Below, one piece after another: positions 1-8,199 of a stretch of 32,141 nt of DNA. Numbering within the stretch: position 1 is the first letter of the stretch; each line of letters starts with the position of its first letter. The position numbers and the translations under genes are program-made. The notes under the pieces are model-generated. The model did no database searches. It was given only the letters and a program-made list of their open reading frames with translations, and was not told where the DNA came from. The stretch is from an uncultured Pelagibacteraceae bacterium (lineage in GTDB: Bacteria > Pseudomonadota > Alphaproteobacteria > Pelagibacterales > Pelagibacteraceae), in contig CACAYA010000008.1 in NCBI GenBank assembly GCA_902536575.1, positions 1 through 32,141 of the forward strand, read 5' to 3'.

Positions 1-34
1 TTGTTTTTACCATCTCTATTAAATAAGTAATAAA

Positions 35-916
35 TTGTCTAAGAAAAAAAATCTCTTTGGACTATTAATTATTTTTTCAGGTGTCTTTTTTGTTAGTTTT
101 GGAGGCCTTGTAGTGAAATCTTTTAATACTCAAAATCCATGGATAATACTTTTTTGGAGACAATTTTTTTTCAGTATTACAATTGTAATTTTTTTATTAT
201 TTACTTACAAAAAAAATATTTCAAAGTTATTTTTAAAATCAAATTTAGTATCAATTTTAATGGGTTTTGGACTGTCTTTTGGTTTTATAGCATTTGTTCA
301 TTCAATGCTAAATACTAGTGTTGCAAATGTGAATTTTATCAATACTACTCAAATAATTTTTTTAACAATATTTAGTATAATTTTTCTCAAAGAGAAAATT
401 AATATTAACACACTAATATCAATTATTATTGCTCTAATAGGAATTATTATTATTTTTTATAATTCTGTAAAAGTTGGTGATTTTAAAGGAAACCTAATTG
501 CTTTTTCATTACCGCTATGTTTTGCAGCAGTTGTTATTTTAGTTAAAAAATTTCCAAACGCTGATTTGACAATATCAGGTTTATTAGCATCTATTTTTGT
601 AATGATTTTTGCCTTATTTAATACAGATACTATCGCAATATCAAATCATGATGTTTTACTAGCACTTTTCGCTGGAACATTGCAGACCGCTTTACCTTTT
701 ATGTTTCTTATAATTGCTTCAAAATATATTTCATCTACCTTAATTGGACTGGTTATGTTAATGGAGGCTATACTTGGTCCGACATGGGCTTACTTATTCA
801 TTAATGATATTCCATCTATTAATGTTTTTGTAGGAGGTATTTTTATTTTATTAGGTGTTGTTTCAAAACTTTACCAAACTTTTTATAAAGAATCACAGCT
901 AAACAAATATAATTAA
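35..916 (+). CDS. EamA/DMT-superfamily membrane transporter
   Basis: A 293-residue, almost wholly hydrophobic protein with about ten predicted membrane segments, the usual size and layout of the EamA (drug/metabolite transporter) family: two repeated five-helix halves. The first half contains a 'FWRQFFFSI' segment and the second an 'LMEAILGPTWAYLF' segment, which resembles the conserved end of EamA repeats (helix with Glu, then a proline-containing helix). It probably exports or imports a small metabolite across the inner membrane; the substrate cannot be told. The start is a TTG just after stop codons in all frames; no in-frame ATG precedes it. The next gene, a sugar kinase, begins 36 bases after the stop. 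Confidence 0.85.
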   Translation: MSKKKNLFGLLIIFSGVFFVSFGGLVVKSFNTQNPWIILFWRQFFFSITIVIFLLFTYKKNISKLFLKSNLVSILMGFGLSFGFIAFVHSMLNTSVANVNFINTTQIIFLTIFSIIFLKEKININTLISIIIALIGIIIIFYNSVKVGDFKGNLIAFSLPLCFAAVVILVKKFPNADLTISGLLASIFVMIFALFNTDTIAISNHDVLLALFAGTLQTALPFMFLIIASKYISSTLIGLVMLMEAILGPTWAYLFINDIPSINVFVGGIFILLGVVSKLYQTFYKESQLNKYN

Positions 917-952
917 CATTGAAAACGATTTACTTTAGTATATTTTTAAATT

Positions 953-1855
953 ATGCAAATAGGAATTGATGTTGGTGCAACGAAAATAGAAACAGTTGTC
1001 TTAGAACAAAACGGCCAAGAGAAACACAGATCTAGGACTGCATGTCCCAAAGATTATTTATCAATACTTAATGCTATTAAATCTATAAGCCAAAAATTAG
1101 AAAAAGATTTTAAAATGGAATTACCAATTGGAGTTTGTCATCCTGGTATTCACTCGCCACAAACAGGTTTAGTTAAAAATGCTCCAAACTGTTACTGGCT
1201 AGAAAAAAAACCGTTTCAAAATGATTTGCGTAAAGCGCTTGGTAAAGAGGTTTTTTGTGAAAATGATGCAAATTGTTTTGCATTATCTGAAGCAATAGAT
1301 GGTTCAGGAAAAAATTATAAGATAGTTTATGGTATTATTTTAGGCTCAGGAGCTGGAGGGGGACTTGTAATAGACAAACAAATTATAAGTGGTCCAAATG
1401 GAGTAGCAGGAGAGTGGGGACATAATCAAATTCCATATTTTGCCGCCAAAAAAGAAAATTTTGACTCAAACAATGCTCGAGAAGCTGAAATTGAAAGTTT
1501 TATCTCTGGTCTAGGATTAGCAAAAAGATTTAATAAACTTTATGGAAAAAATTTAAAAACAAATGAGATTTTTGAGTTACACCGAAAGCATGATCTAGAC
1601 GCAGAAAGATTTATAGATGATTTTAAGGTAAATCTAGCTATGTCTCTTTCAAGTATTATAAATATATTAGACCCTGATGCTTTTATATTTGGTGGTGGAG
1701 TTTCCAATGAAATTGATTTTTTAAGTGAAGTCGAGTCTATGGTTAAGAAATTTGTTATAGGAAAAGAATACCAGGGGGTTTTCCTTAAACCTAAGTTTGG
1801 TGATGCAAGTGGTGTTAGAGGCGCTGCAAGACTTGGCAGAGTTCTTTCAAATTAA
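953..1855 (+). CDS. ROK-family sugar kinase (Mak/fructokinase-like), zinc cysteines missing
   Basis: A 300-residue ROK kinase, cytoplasmic, expected to phosphorylate a hexose with ATP. Visible are the N-terminal phosphate-binding motif 'GIDVGATKIE' (residues 4-13), the catalytic ENDAN motif with Asp105, the 'GSGAGGG' glycine loop (131-137), 'GEWGHN' with the metal-ligand His157, and a C-terminal 'GDASGVRGAA'. The overall order matches E. coli Mak (fructokinase). The usual ROK signature CxCGxxGCxE, whose cysteines bind structural zinc, is replaced by a cysteine-free stretch at about residues 170-182. The gene sits directly before a glucose-type importer, so hexose phosphorylation is plausible; true substrate is unknown. 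A weak promoter-like pair (TTGAAA at 919-924, TATTTT at 941-946) lies immediately upstream. Confidence 0.88.
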   Translation: MQIGIDVGATKIETVVLEQNGQEKHRSRTACPKDYLSILNAIKSISQKLEKDFKMELPIGVCHPGIHSPQTGLVKNAPNCYWLEKKPFQNDLRKALGKEVFCENDANCFALSEAIDGSGKNYKIVYGIILGSGAGGGLVIDKQIISGPNGVAGEWGHNQIPYFAAKKENFDSNNAREAEIESFISGLGLAKRFNKLYGKNLKTNEIFELHRKHDLDAERFIDDFKVNLAMSLSSIINILDPDAFIFGGGVSNEIDFLSEVESMVKKFVIGKEYQGVFLKPKFGDASGVRGAARLGRVLSN

Positions 1856-2035
1856 AATCTCAACCAGAAATTGAAAAACACAAATTTTAATTGATTATAT
1901 TTCAAAAAAAAACTTGTTAAAAAATGTGAAAAAAAAATCAACTGCAAGTTGAATGATTTCTTTTTAATTTACTTTTAGTCTTTCTTCTACCTATAGTTAG
2001 TTTTTATATAAAAGTTAAATAACAAAAGGGAAGAT
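1856..2035 (+). promoter_or_regulatory. Leader/regulatory region of the gts sugar importer
   Basis: A 180-base spacer, one of the longest in the window, between the kinase and the binding-protein gene. It contains a perfect inverted repeat, TCAACT-gca-AGTTGA, at 1938-1952, which could be an operator or a small hairpin. Downstream there is a possible -10 (TATAGT, near 1993) and, next to the start, a purine-rich ribosome site (GGGAAG about 4 bases before the ATG at 2036). The repeat is seen directly; its role is inferred from position. A regulator gene is not present nearby. Confidence 0.4.
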
Positions 2036-3292
2036 ATGAAAAAACTTATAATTGCTTTAATTGCATTTGCTTTCACATCAACTTCATCTTACGCAGGTCC
2101 TAAAATTGAGGTTCTGCATTGGTGGACATCAGGTGGAGAGGCGGCTGCTTTAAAAGTTTTAAAAGATGATTTTGCTGCTAATGGTGGTGAATGGCTGGAC
2201 ATGCCTGTAACAGGTGGTGGTGGAGACGCTGCTAATGTTGCGTTGAAAGCAAGAATTGTTGCTGGTGATCCTCCATCTGCATCTCAAATTAAAGGTCCTA
2301 CAATTCAAGAGTATGACCAAGAGGGAGTTGTAGCGCCATATAACATAGATCCAATTGCTCAATCAGAAGGTTGGGATAAGTTATTAGATCCAATGATTGC
2401 TGCAGTACATAAATGCAAAAATAACAGCGGACCATATTGCGCGGCTCCTGTAAATATTCACAGAATTGACTGGATGTGGGCTAATAAGGCTGTTTTTGAT
2501 GCTAATGGTATTTCAGTTCCAACAACTTGGGATGAAGTTAATGCTGCTGCTGAAAAACTTAAAGCTGCAGGAATAATTCCATTTGCTCATGGTGGTCAAG
2601 CTTGGCAAGATGCTACAGTTTTTGAAGCCGTTGCTATGGGTATTGGTGGAAACAACTATTATAAAAATTGCTATGTAGATCTAAAGGAAAGTTGTTTAAG
2701 AAGTGAGACTACAGTAAAAGTTTTTGACCAAATGAGAAAACTTCAAAGTTATACTGATGAAGGTAGTCCAGGAAGAGACTGGAACGTTGCTACTGGAATG
2801 GTAATTGAAGGAAAAGCAGGTTTCCAAATTATGGGTGACTGGGCTAAGGGAGAGTTTACTGCCGCTGGTAAAACACCCGGAGTAGATTATTATTGTTCTC
2901 CAACTCCTTCTAATAATGGTTACTTATACAATGTAGATAGCTTTATTTTCTACAAAACAAGTGATCCAGATAAACAAGAAGGTCAAAAATTGTTAGCAAA
3001 ACTAATGATGGGTAAAAACTTCCAAAAAGTATTTAACCTATACAAAGGTTCTATTCCAGCTAGATTAGATGTTTCAATGGATGAGTTTGACAAATGTGCC
3101 AAAACTTCAAACGCTGATATTAAAACCGCAGGTGCTAGTGGTGGACTAGTTCCAAGTTTTGCTCATGGTATGGCTCAAGGAAATACTATGAAAGCTGCTC
3201 TACAAGATATAATTACAGAACACTTTAATTCTAATATGTCTTCAGTAGATGCTGCAAACGCATTAGCTGACTCAGTTTTAGCTAATATGTAA
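2036..3292 (+). CDS. gtsA: Glucose-type sugar ABC transporter, periplasmic binding protein
   Basis: A 418-residue family-1 extracellular solute-binding protein. Residues 1-20 form a Sec signal peptide ending 'SSYAG'. The mature start 'IEVLHWWTSGGE', the 'VAGDPPSASQIKGP' segment, 'APVNIHR', 'AHGGQAWQDATVFEAV', 'IMGDWAKGE' and 'NLYKGSIPAR' closely follow Pseudomonas GtsA, the glucose-binding protein of the GtsABC system. It is expected to capture glucose (or a closely related aldose) in the periplasm and deliver it to the permeases encoded just downstream. A strong terminator-like hairpin follows the gene at once, fitting higher expression of the binding protein than of the membrane parts. Sugar specificity is inferred from family only. 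Confidence 0.9.
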   Translation: MKKLIIALIAFAFTSTSSYAGPKIEVLHWWTSGGEAAALKVLKDDFAANGGEWLDMPVTGGGGDAANVALKARIVAGDPPSASQIKGPTIQEYDQEGVVAPYNIDPIAQSEGWDKLLDPMIAAVHKCKNNSGPYCAAPVNIHRIDWMWANKAVFDANGISVPTTWDEVNAAAEKLKAAGIIPFAHGGQAWQDATVFEAVAMGIGGNNYYKNCYVDLKESCLRSETTVKVFDQMRKLQSYTDEGSPGRDWNVATGMVIEGKAGFQIMGDWAKGEFTAAGKTPGVDYYCSPTPSNNGYLYNVDSFIFYKTSDPDKQEGQKLLAKLMMGKNFQKVFNLYKGSIPARLDVSMDEFDKCAKTSNADIKTAGASGGLVPSFAHGMAQGNTMKAALQDIITEHFNSNMSSVDAANALADSVLANM

Positions 3293-3306
3293 TTCAATAA
3301 AATTAA

Positions 3307-3338
3307 AAGGCCACTTTTAACTAAGTGGCCTTTTTTTT
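3307..3338 (+). terminator. Intra-operon stem-loop terminator after gtsA
   Basis: A perfect 10-base-pair stem, AAGGCCACTT (3307-3316) and AAGTGGCCTT (3323-3332), with a 6-base loop and a run of eight T residues (3331-3338). This is a textbook intrinsic terminator or 3'-stabilising hairpin. It lies only 15 bases after the gtsA stop and 17 bases before the permease start, so the permease genes have no room for their own promoter and must depend on read-through or on RNA processing. Confidence 0.9.
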
Positions 3339-3355
3339 AATCAAAAAAAATTTAA

Positions 3356-4231
3356 ATGTTTAAGTGGTTAGAAAAAAATTTACCTAAAATTGTAATGGCT
3401 CCAGCAGTTGGGTTAATTGGTTGGTTTGTGTATGGTTTTGTGCTTTGGACTTTATATATATCTTTTACAAATTCAAAAATTTTACCAAAATATGAGTTGT
3501 GGGGCTTTGGTCAATATGAAAAGCTATGGGCCTCAAGAAAATGGCTTATATCAGTAGATAATCTTTTGGTTTTTACAGCTCTTTTTTTAATTTTTTGTAT
3601 TGTGATAGGAATTATCCTTGCAATATTTTTAGATCAAAAGATCAGGGCTGAGGGTGTTTTAAGAACAATATATTTATATCCTATGGCACTTTCTTTTATT
3701 GTTACTGGGACTGCTTGGAAATGGATTTTAAATCCAACACTCGGTATTCAAAAAATGTTTATTGACTGGGGGTTTGAAAATTTTACTTTTGATTGGCTGG
3801 TCAATAGAGAAATGGCAATTTATACCATTGTTATAGCAGGTGTTTGGCAATCAGCTGGTTTTGTAATGGCTTTGTTTTTGGCCGGACTAAGGTCAGTTGA
3901 GGACGAGATTGTAAAAGCTGCAAAAATAGACGGCGCTGGTTTATTTACTGTCTATTGGAAAATATTACTTCCTATGATGAGGCCAGTATTTTTCACAAGT
4001 TTTGTAATTTTAGTTCATATATCTATTAAAAGTTATGACCTCATAGTTGCCTTAACACAAGGTGGGCCAGGTATTTCAACCACAATGCCAGCTTTATTTA
4101 TGACACAAGCAGCATTTCATAAAAGCCAAGTTGGATTATCTGCAGCAAGTGCGATGATGATGTTCATGGCTGTAGCTGCTGTAATAATTCCTTATTTATA
4201 TTCAGAACTTAGAAGAGAAAATGCAAGATAA
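3356..4231 (+). CDS. gtsB: Sugar ABC transporter permease (GtsB-type)
   Basis: A 291-residue inner-membrane permease of the MalF/UgpA type with about six membrane helices. The stretch 'LDQKIRAEGVLRTIYLYPMA' and the following 'TGTAWKW' are near-identical in character to Pseudomonas GtsB. The EAA loop that docks on the ATPase is visible as 'AAKIDGAGLFTVYWKILLP'. It pairs with the next gene to form the transport channel. Its 3' end overlaps the start of the next permease by 11 bases, indicating translational coupling. No ribosome site stands out; the start lies 17 bases after a terminator hairpin. Confidence 0.9.
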   Translation: MFKWLEKNLPKIVMAPAVGLIGWFVYGFVLWTLYISFTNSKILPKYELWGFGQYEKLWASRKWLISVDNLLVFTALFLIFCIVIGIILAIFLDQKIRAEGVLRTIYLYPMALSFIVTGTAWKWILNPTLGIQKMFIDWGFENFTFDWLVNREMAIYTIVIAGVWQSAGFVMALFLAGLRSVEDEIVKAAKIDGAGLFTVYWKILLPMMRPVFFTSFVILVHISIKSYDLIVALTQGGPGISTTMPALFMTQAAFHKSQVGLSAASAMMMFMAVAAVIIPYLYSELRRENAR

Positions 4232-5126
4232 CTATCAATCATCTTCTTATAAAGAACTAGAACAAAAATCTAAATATACAAATATGTTTTTGAGGTGGTT
4301 TTTGTATTTTGTTTTAATTCTTTTTGCCTCCTATTTTATTTTCCCTCTTTATGTAATGGTTGTTACTTCTCTTAAAACAATGGAAGAAATTCGACAAGGA
4401 ACACTTTTAACTTGGCCTAGCTCAATAAATTTTGACTCATGGTTAGTTGCTTGGGGTGGACGAGGTTACGGAGCAGGAGATACTTTTTTAAGACCCTATT
4501 TTTGGAATTCAATTAAGATGGTTGTACCTGCTGTTTTTTTTTCAACTTTTATAGGAGCAATGACGGGTTATGTTTTAACTAAATGGCGATTTAAAGGAGA
4601 TCAGTGGGTTTTCTTATTTTTATTATTTGGGTGTTTTATTCCTTTTCAAGCAATATTACTTCCTATGGCTAGAACCTTGGGAACTTTAGGAATATCAAAT
4701 TCAGTTGTAGGACTTGTCTTAGTTCATACAGTTTATGGAATTCCATTCACCACTTTATTTTTTAGAAACTATTATATCTCAGTACCAACTGAATTAGTGA
4801 AAGCTGCAAGAATAGACGGGGCAGGTTTTTTTAAAATATTTTTTAAAATTTTACTTCCTATTTCTGCACCAATAATAGTTGTAACTGTTATTTGGCAATT
4901 TACCCAAATCTGGAATGACTTTTTGTTTGGATCAACTTTTTCATTTGGAGAGGCAGCACCAATTCAGGTTGCTTTAAATAATATGGTTTTATCAAGTACA
5001 AGTGTTAAAGAGTATAACGTCGATATGGCCTCAGCAATTATCGCTGGAATACCAACACTTATTGTATACGTTTTAGCAGGAAAATATTTTATTAGAGGAT
5101 TAACTTCAGGAGCTGTGAAAGGATAA
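4221..5126 (+). CDS. gtsC: Sugar ABC transporter permease (GtsC-type)
   Basis: A 301-residue inner-membrane permease of the MalG/UgpE type. After a hydrophilic N-terminus come about six membrane helices. The cytoplasmic EAA loop reads 'AARIDGAGFFKIFFKILLP', which contacts the ATPase. It overlaps the upstream permease by 11 bases and is followed by the ATPase after only 2 bases, so the three are one translation unit. With GtsB it should form the membrane channel for the sugar bound by GtsA. Confidence 0.9.
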   Translation: MQDNYQSSSYKELEQKSKYTNMFLRWFLYFVLILFASYFIFPLYVMVVTSLKTMEEIRQGTLLTWPSSINFDSWLVAWGGRGYGAGDTFLRPYFWNSIKMVVPAVFFSTFIGAMTGYVLTKWRFKGDQWVFLFLLFGCFIPFQAILLPMARTLGTLGISNSVVGLVLVHTVYGIPFTTLFFRNYYISVPTELVKAARIDGAGFFKIFFKILLPISAPIIVVTVIWQFTQIWNDFLFGSTFSFGEAAPIQVALNNMVLSSTSVKEYNVDMASAIIAGIPTLIVYVLAGKYFIRGLTSGAVKG

Positions 5127-5128
5127 GC

Positions 5129-6223
5129 ATGAAAACTTTAAAAATTGAGGAACTATCAAAAAACTTTGGAACGACTGAGGTATTAAGAAAAATTAATTTA
5201 GAAATTGATGAGGGAAATTTTTTAGTACTATTGGGACCCTCTGGATGTGGAAAGTCAACTTTATTAAATATTATTGCGGGGCTTGAAACAATTAATGAGG
5301 GAAATGTTTTTATAGATGATTATAATGTTAGTAAAGTAGAGCCAAAAGATAGAAATATTGCAATGGTATTTCAATCTTATGCACTCTATCCATCCATGAA
5401 TGTAAAAGAAAATATGGTTTTTGGTCTTAAGCAAGCCAAAACCTCAAAAGAAAAAATTGAAGAACAATTGGAAAAAGTTTCAACATTTTTACAGGTAGAT
5501 AAATTATTAGAAAGAAAACCATCTCAGTTATCTGGAGGTCAAAGGCAGAGAGTTGCTATTGGTAGAGCTTTAGTAAGAGAGCCAAGAATTTTTTTATTTG
5601 ATGAACCATTATCAAATTTGGATGCAAAATTAAGAGTAGAGATGAGAAGAGAAATAAAAAAACTTCACCAACAATTAAAAACTACTGTAGTCTATGTGAC
5701 TCACGACCAGACAGAGGCAATGAGTTTAGGAACAAAAATTGCCATAATGAATCACGGAGTAATTCAACAAAATGATACTCCAGAAAATATATATAATAAA
5801 CCTAGTAATACTTTTGTAGCAGATTTTATTGGATCACCATCGATGAATTTAATCAAAGGCAAATTAATTGAAAATTCAAATAATATTTCATTTATTGCTG
5901 ATGGATCAACTTTAGAAGTTCCAATTAATAATTATGACTTCATAGAAAAGTCAGATTTAAATAACAAAGAAATACATTTTGGAATTAGACCAGAGCATAT
6001 TTATTTTAAAAAATTAAATGAGGAAGACTTTGATATTAATCTACGAGCTGATTTAAGTGAGTATATTGGTCATGAACAAATAGTCACATTAGACTATTCA
6101 AATCAAGAAATTCTAGCAAAATTCCCATCTACAATTAAGATTGAACTTGAAAAAGAAATGAAATTATATTTTGATTTAAAACATACATCTTTATTTGATT
6201 TTAAGACAAAAGAAAGACTTTAA
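5129..6223 (+). CDS. Sugar ABC transporter ATP-binding protein (MsmK/UgpC/MalK type)
   Basis: A 364-residue ATPase driving the importer. Walker A is GPSGCGKST (residues 36-44), the signature LSGGQ at 134-138, Walker B 'FLFDE' at 155-159, then the D-loop 'SNLDAKLR' and the switch His in 'VTHDQTEAM'. The C-terminal third is an OB-fold/TOBE-type regulatory domain with 'GIRPEH', as in the carbohydrate importer CUT1 group. Length is normal. It starts 2 bases after gtsC and is followed after 2 bases by a sugar dehydrogenase gene, so the cluster couples uptake with oxidation. Confidence 0.92.
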   Translation: MKTLKIEELSKNFGTTEVLRKINLEIDEGNFLVLLGPSGCGKSTLLNIIAGLETINEGNVFIDDYNVSKVEPKDRNIAMVFQSYALYPSMNVKENMVFGLKQAKTSKEKIEEQLEKVSTFLQVDKLLERKPSQLSGGQRQRVAIGRALVREPRIFLFDEPLSNLDAKLRVEMRREIKKLHQQLKTTVVYVTHDQTEAMSLGTKIAIMNHGVIQQNDTPENIYNKPSNTFVADFIGSPSMNLIKGKLIENSNNISFIADGSTLEVPINNYDFIEKSDLNNKEIHFGIRPEHIYFKKLNEEDFDINLRADLSEYIGHEQIVTLDYSNQEILAKFPSTIKIELEKEMKLYFDLKHTSLFDFKTKERL

Positions 6224-6225
6224 TT

Positions 6226-6987
6226 ATGAAGGTAACGTACTCAGATTTAAAAAATAAAAGAGTATTTATTTCTGGAGGTGGTTCTGGAATTGGAGCTACT
6301 ATTGTTGAATATTTTTGTGAACAAAAAAGTGAAGTTTACTTCATAGACATTGACATTAAATCATCTAATAAATTAATTAAAAAGATAAAAAAAAACGGAT
6401 TAAGAGTTCCTAAGTTCATTGAATGTAATATTTTGGATGTTAAAAAATTACAAAATATTATTAAAGATATCATTTCCAAAAAAGGTGCAATTCATTGTTT
6501 AATTAATAGTGCTGCAAATGATGATAGGCACACTACAGAACAAGTTGATGAGAAGTATTGGGAAAATAGAATGGGAATTAATTTAAAACATTATTTTTTT
6601 GCTGCACAAGCAGTTGTAAAAGGTATGAAAAAAATCAAATCAGGATCTATTGTTAATCTGAGTTCAGTATCATGGGTATTAGGAGAAGGGGATAAAGTTG
6701 TTTATGAAACGGCAAAATCAGCTGTGATCGGTTTAACTAGATCTTTCGCTCAAGAATTTGGAAAATACAATATTAGAACTAATTCTGTCATACCAGGCTC
6801 AATTGCTACAGAGAGACAGATAAAGCACTGGCTTACACCTAAATACAAAAAACTTATATTAGATAGTCAGGCAATTAAAAGACAACTTAAACCAGATGAT
6901 GTAGCTAGCTTGGTATTATTTTTATCATCAGATCAGTCTTCAGGGTGCACAAAGCAAAGTTTTGTTGTTGATGGTGGAATAACTTAA
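6226..6987 (+). CDS. SDR-family aldose dehydrogenase (XylB/galactose dehydrogenase-like)
   Basis: A 253-residue classical short-chain dehydrogenase. The NAD(P)-binding 'SGGGSGIG' is at 16-23, 'NSAAN' at 94-98, the catalytic Ser in 'NLSSVSW' (about 146-147), and the YxxxK pair Tyr160/Lys164 in 'YETAK'. 'NDDRH', 'SVSW.LG' and 'PGSIATERQ' recall Caulobacter D-xylose dehydrogenase XylB and related galactose/arabinose dehydrogenases, which oxidise free aldoses to lactones. It is the last gene of the gts operon, 2 bases after the ATPase. I infer a non-phosphorylating route for the imported sugar, but no lactonase or dehydratase is in the window, and the exact sugar is unknown. Confidence 0.85.
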   Translation: MKVTYSDLKNKRVFISGGGSGIGATIVEYFCEQKSEVYFIDIDIKSSNKLIKKIKKNGLRVPKFIECNILDVKKLQNIIKDIISKKGAIHCLINSAANDDRHTTEQVDEKYWENRMGINLKHYFFAAQAVVKGMKKIKSGSIVNLSSVSWVLGEGDKVVYETAKSAVIGLTRSFAQEFGKYNIRTNSVIPGSIATERQIKHWLTPKYKKLILDSQAIKRQLKPDDVASLVLFLSSDQSSGCTKQSFVVDGGIT

Positions 6988-7031
6988 TTCTAAGTAAAAA
7001 ATAATTTTTATTAATTTATAAGATATAAAAT

Positions 7032-8096
7032 TTAAAGATTTGATAAAATAGATTTAGAACATTCAATAGTATTGCTTTCACCACCCAAATCTTTAGTTCT
7101 ATTTTTTTCATTTTTTAAAGTCTCTTCAATAGCTGTTACAATTGAATTTGCAGCTTCTTTTTCCCCCAAATAATCTAACATCATTGCACCAGACCAAATT
7201 TGTCCAACCGGATTAGCAACTCCTTTTCCTGCTATATCAGGTGCAGAACCATGTACTGGCTCAAACAATGACGGGTATTTATTTTCTGGATTAATATTAC
7301 CTGATGGAGCAATTCCAATAGTTCCAGTGCAAGCTGGTCCCAGATCAGATAAAATATCTCCAAATAAGTTTGATGCCACAACTACATCAAACCATTCAGG
7401 GTTTAAAACAAATCTTGCTACCAAAATATCAATGTGAAATTGATCAGTGTTAATTTCAGGATAATTTTTTTTCATTTTTTCAAAACGTTCATCCCAAAAT
7501 GGCATGGTGATCGAAATACCATTCGACTTTGTCGCATTTGTTAATTTTTTTCTTTTTCTTATTTTTGCTAATTCAAAAGCAAATTTTTGAACTCTATCAA
7601 TTCCATGAGCTGACATAATTGTTTCTTGAATGGCTATTTCACGATCTGTATTTTTGTACATTCTTCCACCAACAGATGAATATTCTCCCTCAGTGTTCTC
7701 CCTAACAATCATCATGTCAATATCTCCAGGTTTTTTATTAGCTAATGGTGGATTTACACCTGGGAAAAGCTTAACCGGTCTAAGATTTATATATTGATCA
7801 AACTCTCTTCTGAACTGGAGGAGAGATCCCCATAAAGAAATATGATCAGGCAACTGATCTGGCATTCCCACTGCACCGAAAAATATTGCATCATGTTTAA
7901 TCAGAGTATCTTTCCAATCATCAGGAAGCATTTTTCCGTGCTTTTCATAATAATCACATGATGCAAAATCGTATTCTGTAAAGTTTATTTTAAATTGATG
8001 TTTTAAGGCTACATCTTTAAGTACTTTAACTCCTTCTGGCACCACTTCTTTTCCAATTCCGTCTCCAGGAATAGCTGCAATATTATATTCTTTCAT
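7032..8096 (-). CDS. Tartrate / D-malate dehydrogenase (decarboxylating) family
   Basis: A 354-residue NAD-dependent beta-decarboxylating dehydrogenase of the isocitrate/isopropylmalate family. 'IPGDGIGKEVVPEG' (about 9-22), 'FGAVGMPD', 'DHISLWGSLLQFRREFDQY', 'VRENTEGEYSS', 'KSNG', 'NLFGDILSDL' and 'FEPVHGSAPDIAGK' follow E. coli DmlA and TtuC through the whole length, and differ from LeuB. The expected reaction is oxidative decarboxylation of D-malate or L-tartrate-type 2-hydroxy diacids in the cytoplasm. It runs toward the sugar operon, with 44 bases between stops, and stands alone. Family assignment is strong; the physiological substrate is not determined by sequence. Confidence 0.9.
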   Translation of the reverse strand: MKEYNIAAIPGDGIGKEVVPEGVKVLKDVALKHQFKINFTEYDFASCDYYEKHGKMLPDDWKDTLIKHDAIFFGAVGMPDQLPDHISLWGSLLQFRREFDQYINLRPVKLFPGVNPPLANKKPGDIDMMIVRENTEGEYSSVGGRMYKNTDREIAIQETIMSAHGIDRVQKFAFELAKIRKRKKLTNATKSNGISITMPFWDERFEKMKKNYPEINTDQFHIDILVARFVLNPEWFDVVVASNLFGDILSDLGPACTGTIGIAPSGNINPENKYPSLFEPVHGSAPDIAGKGVANPVGQIWSGAMMLDYLGEKEAANSIVTAIEETLKNEKNRTKDLGGESNTIECSKSILSNL

Positions 8097-8199
8097 AAAT
8101 GATAGATATACTTCAAAAACTCACAAATGCCATTGTTAAATAATCTTTAAACTTTTAAACATTCATTGTTTTGCCAAATTTTATTTGTTAATTTTACTT

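Noticed and set aside
1..34. Possible 3' end of an upstream gene
   Set aside because: All three plus-strand frames stop within 30 bases, so no frame can be preferred and no product can be read.
6988..7031. TAAAAA/TTTTTA pairing between the SDR gene and the tartrate dehydrogenase gene
   Set aside because: A stem of only A-T pairs in AT-rich DNA is expected by chance and too weak to call a terminator.
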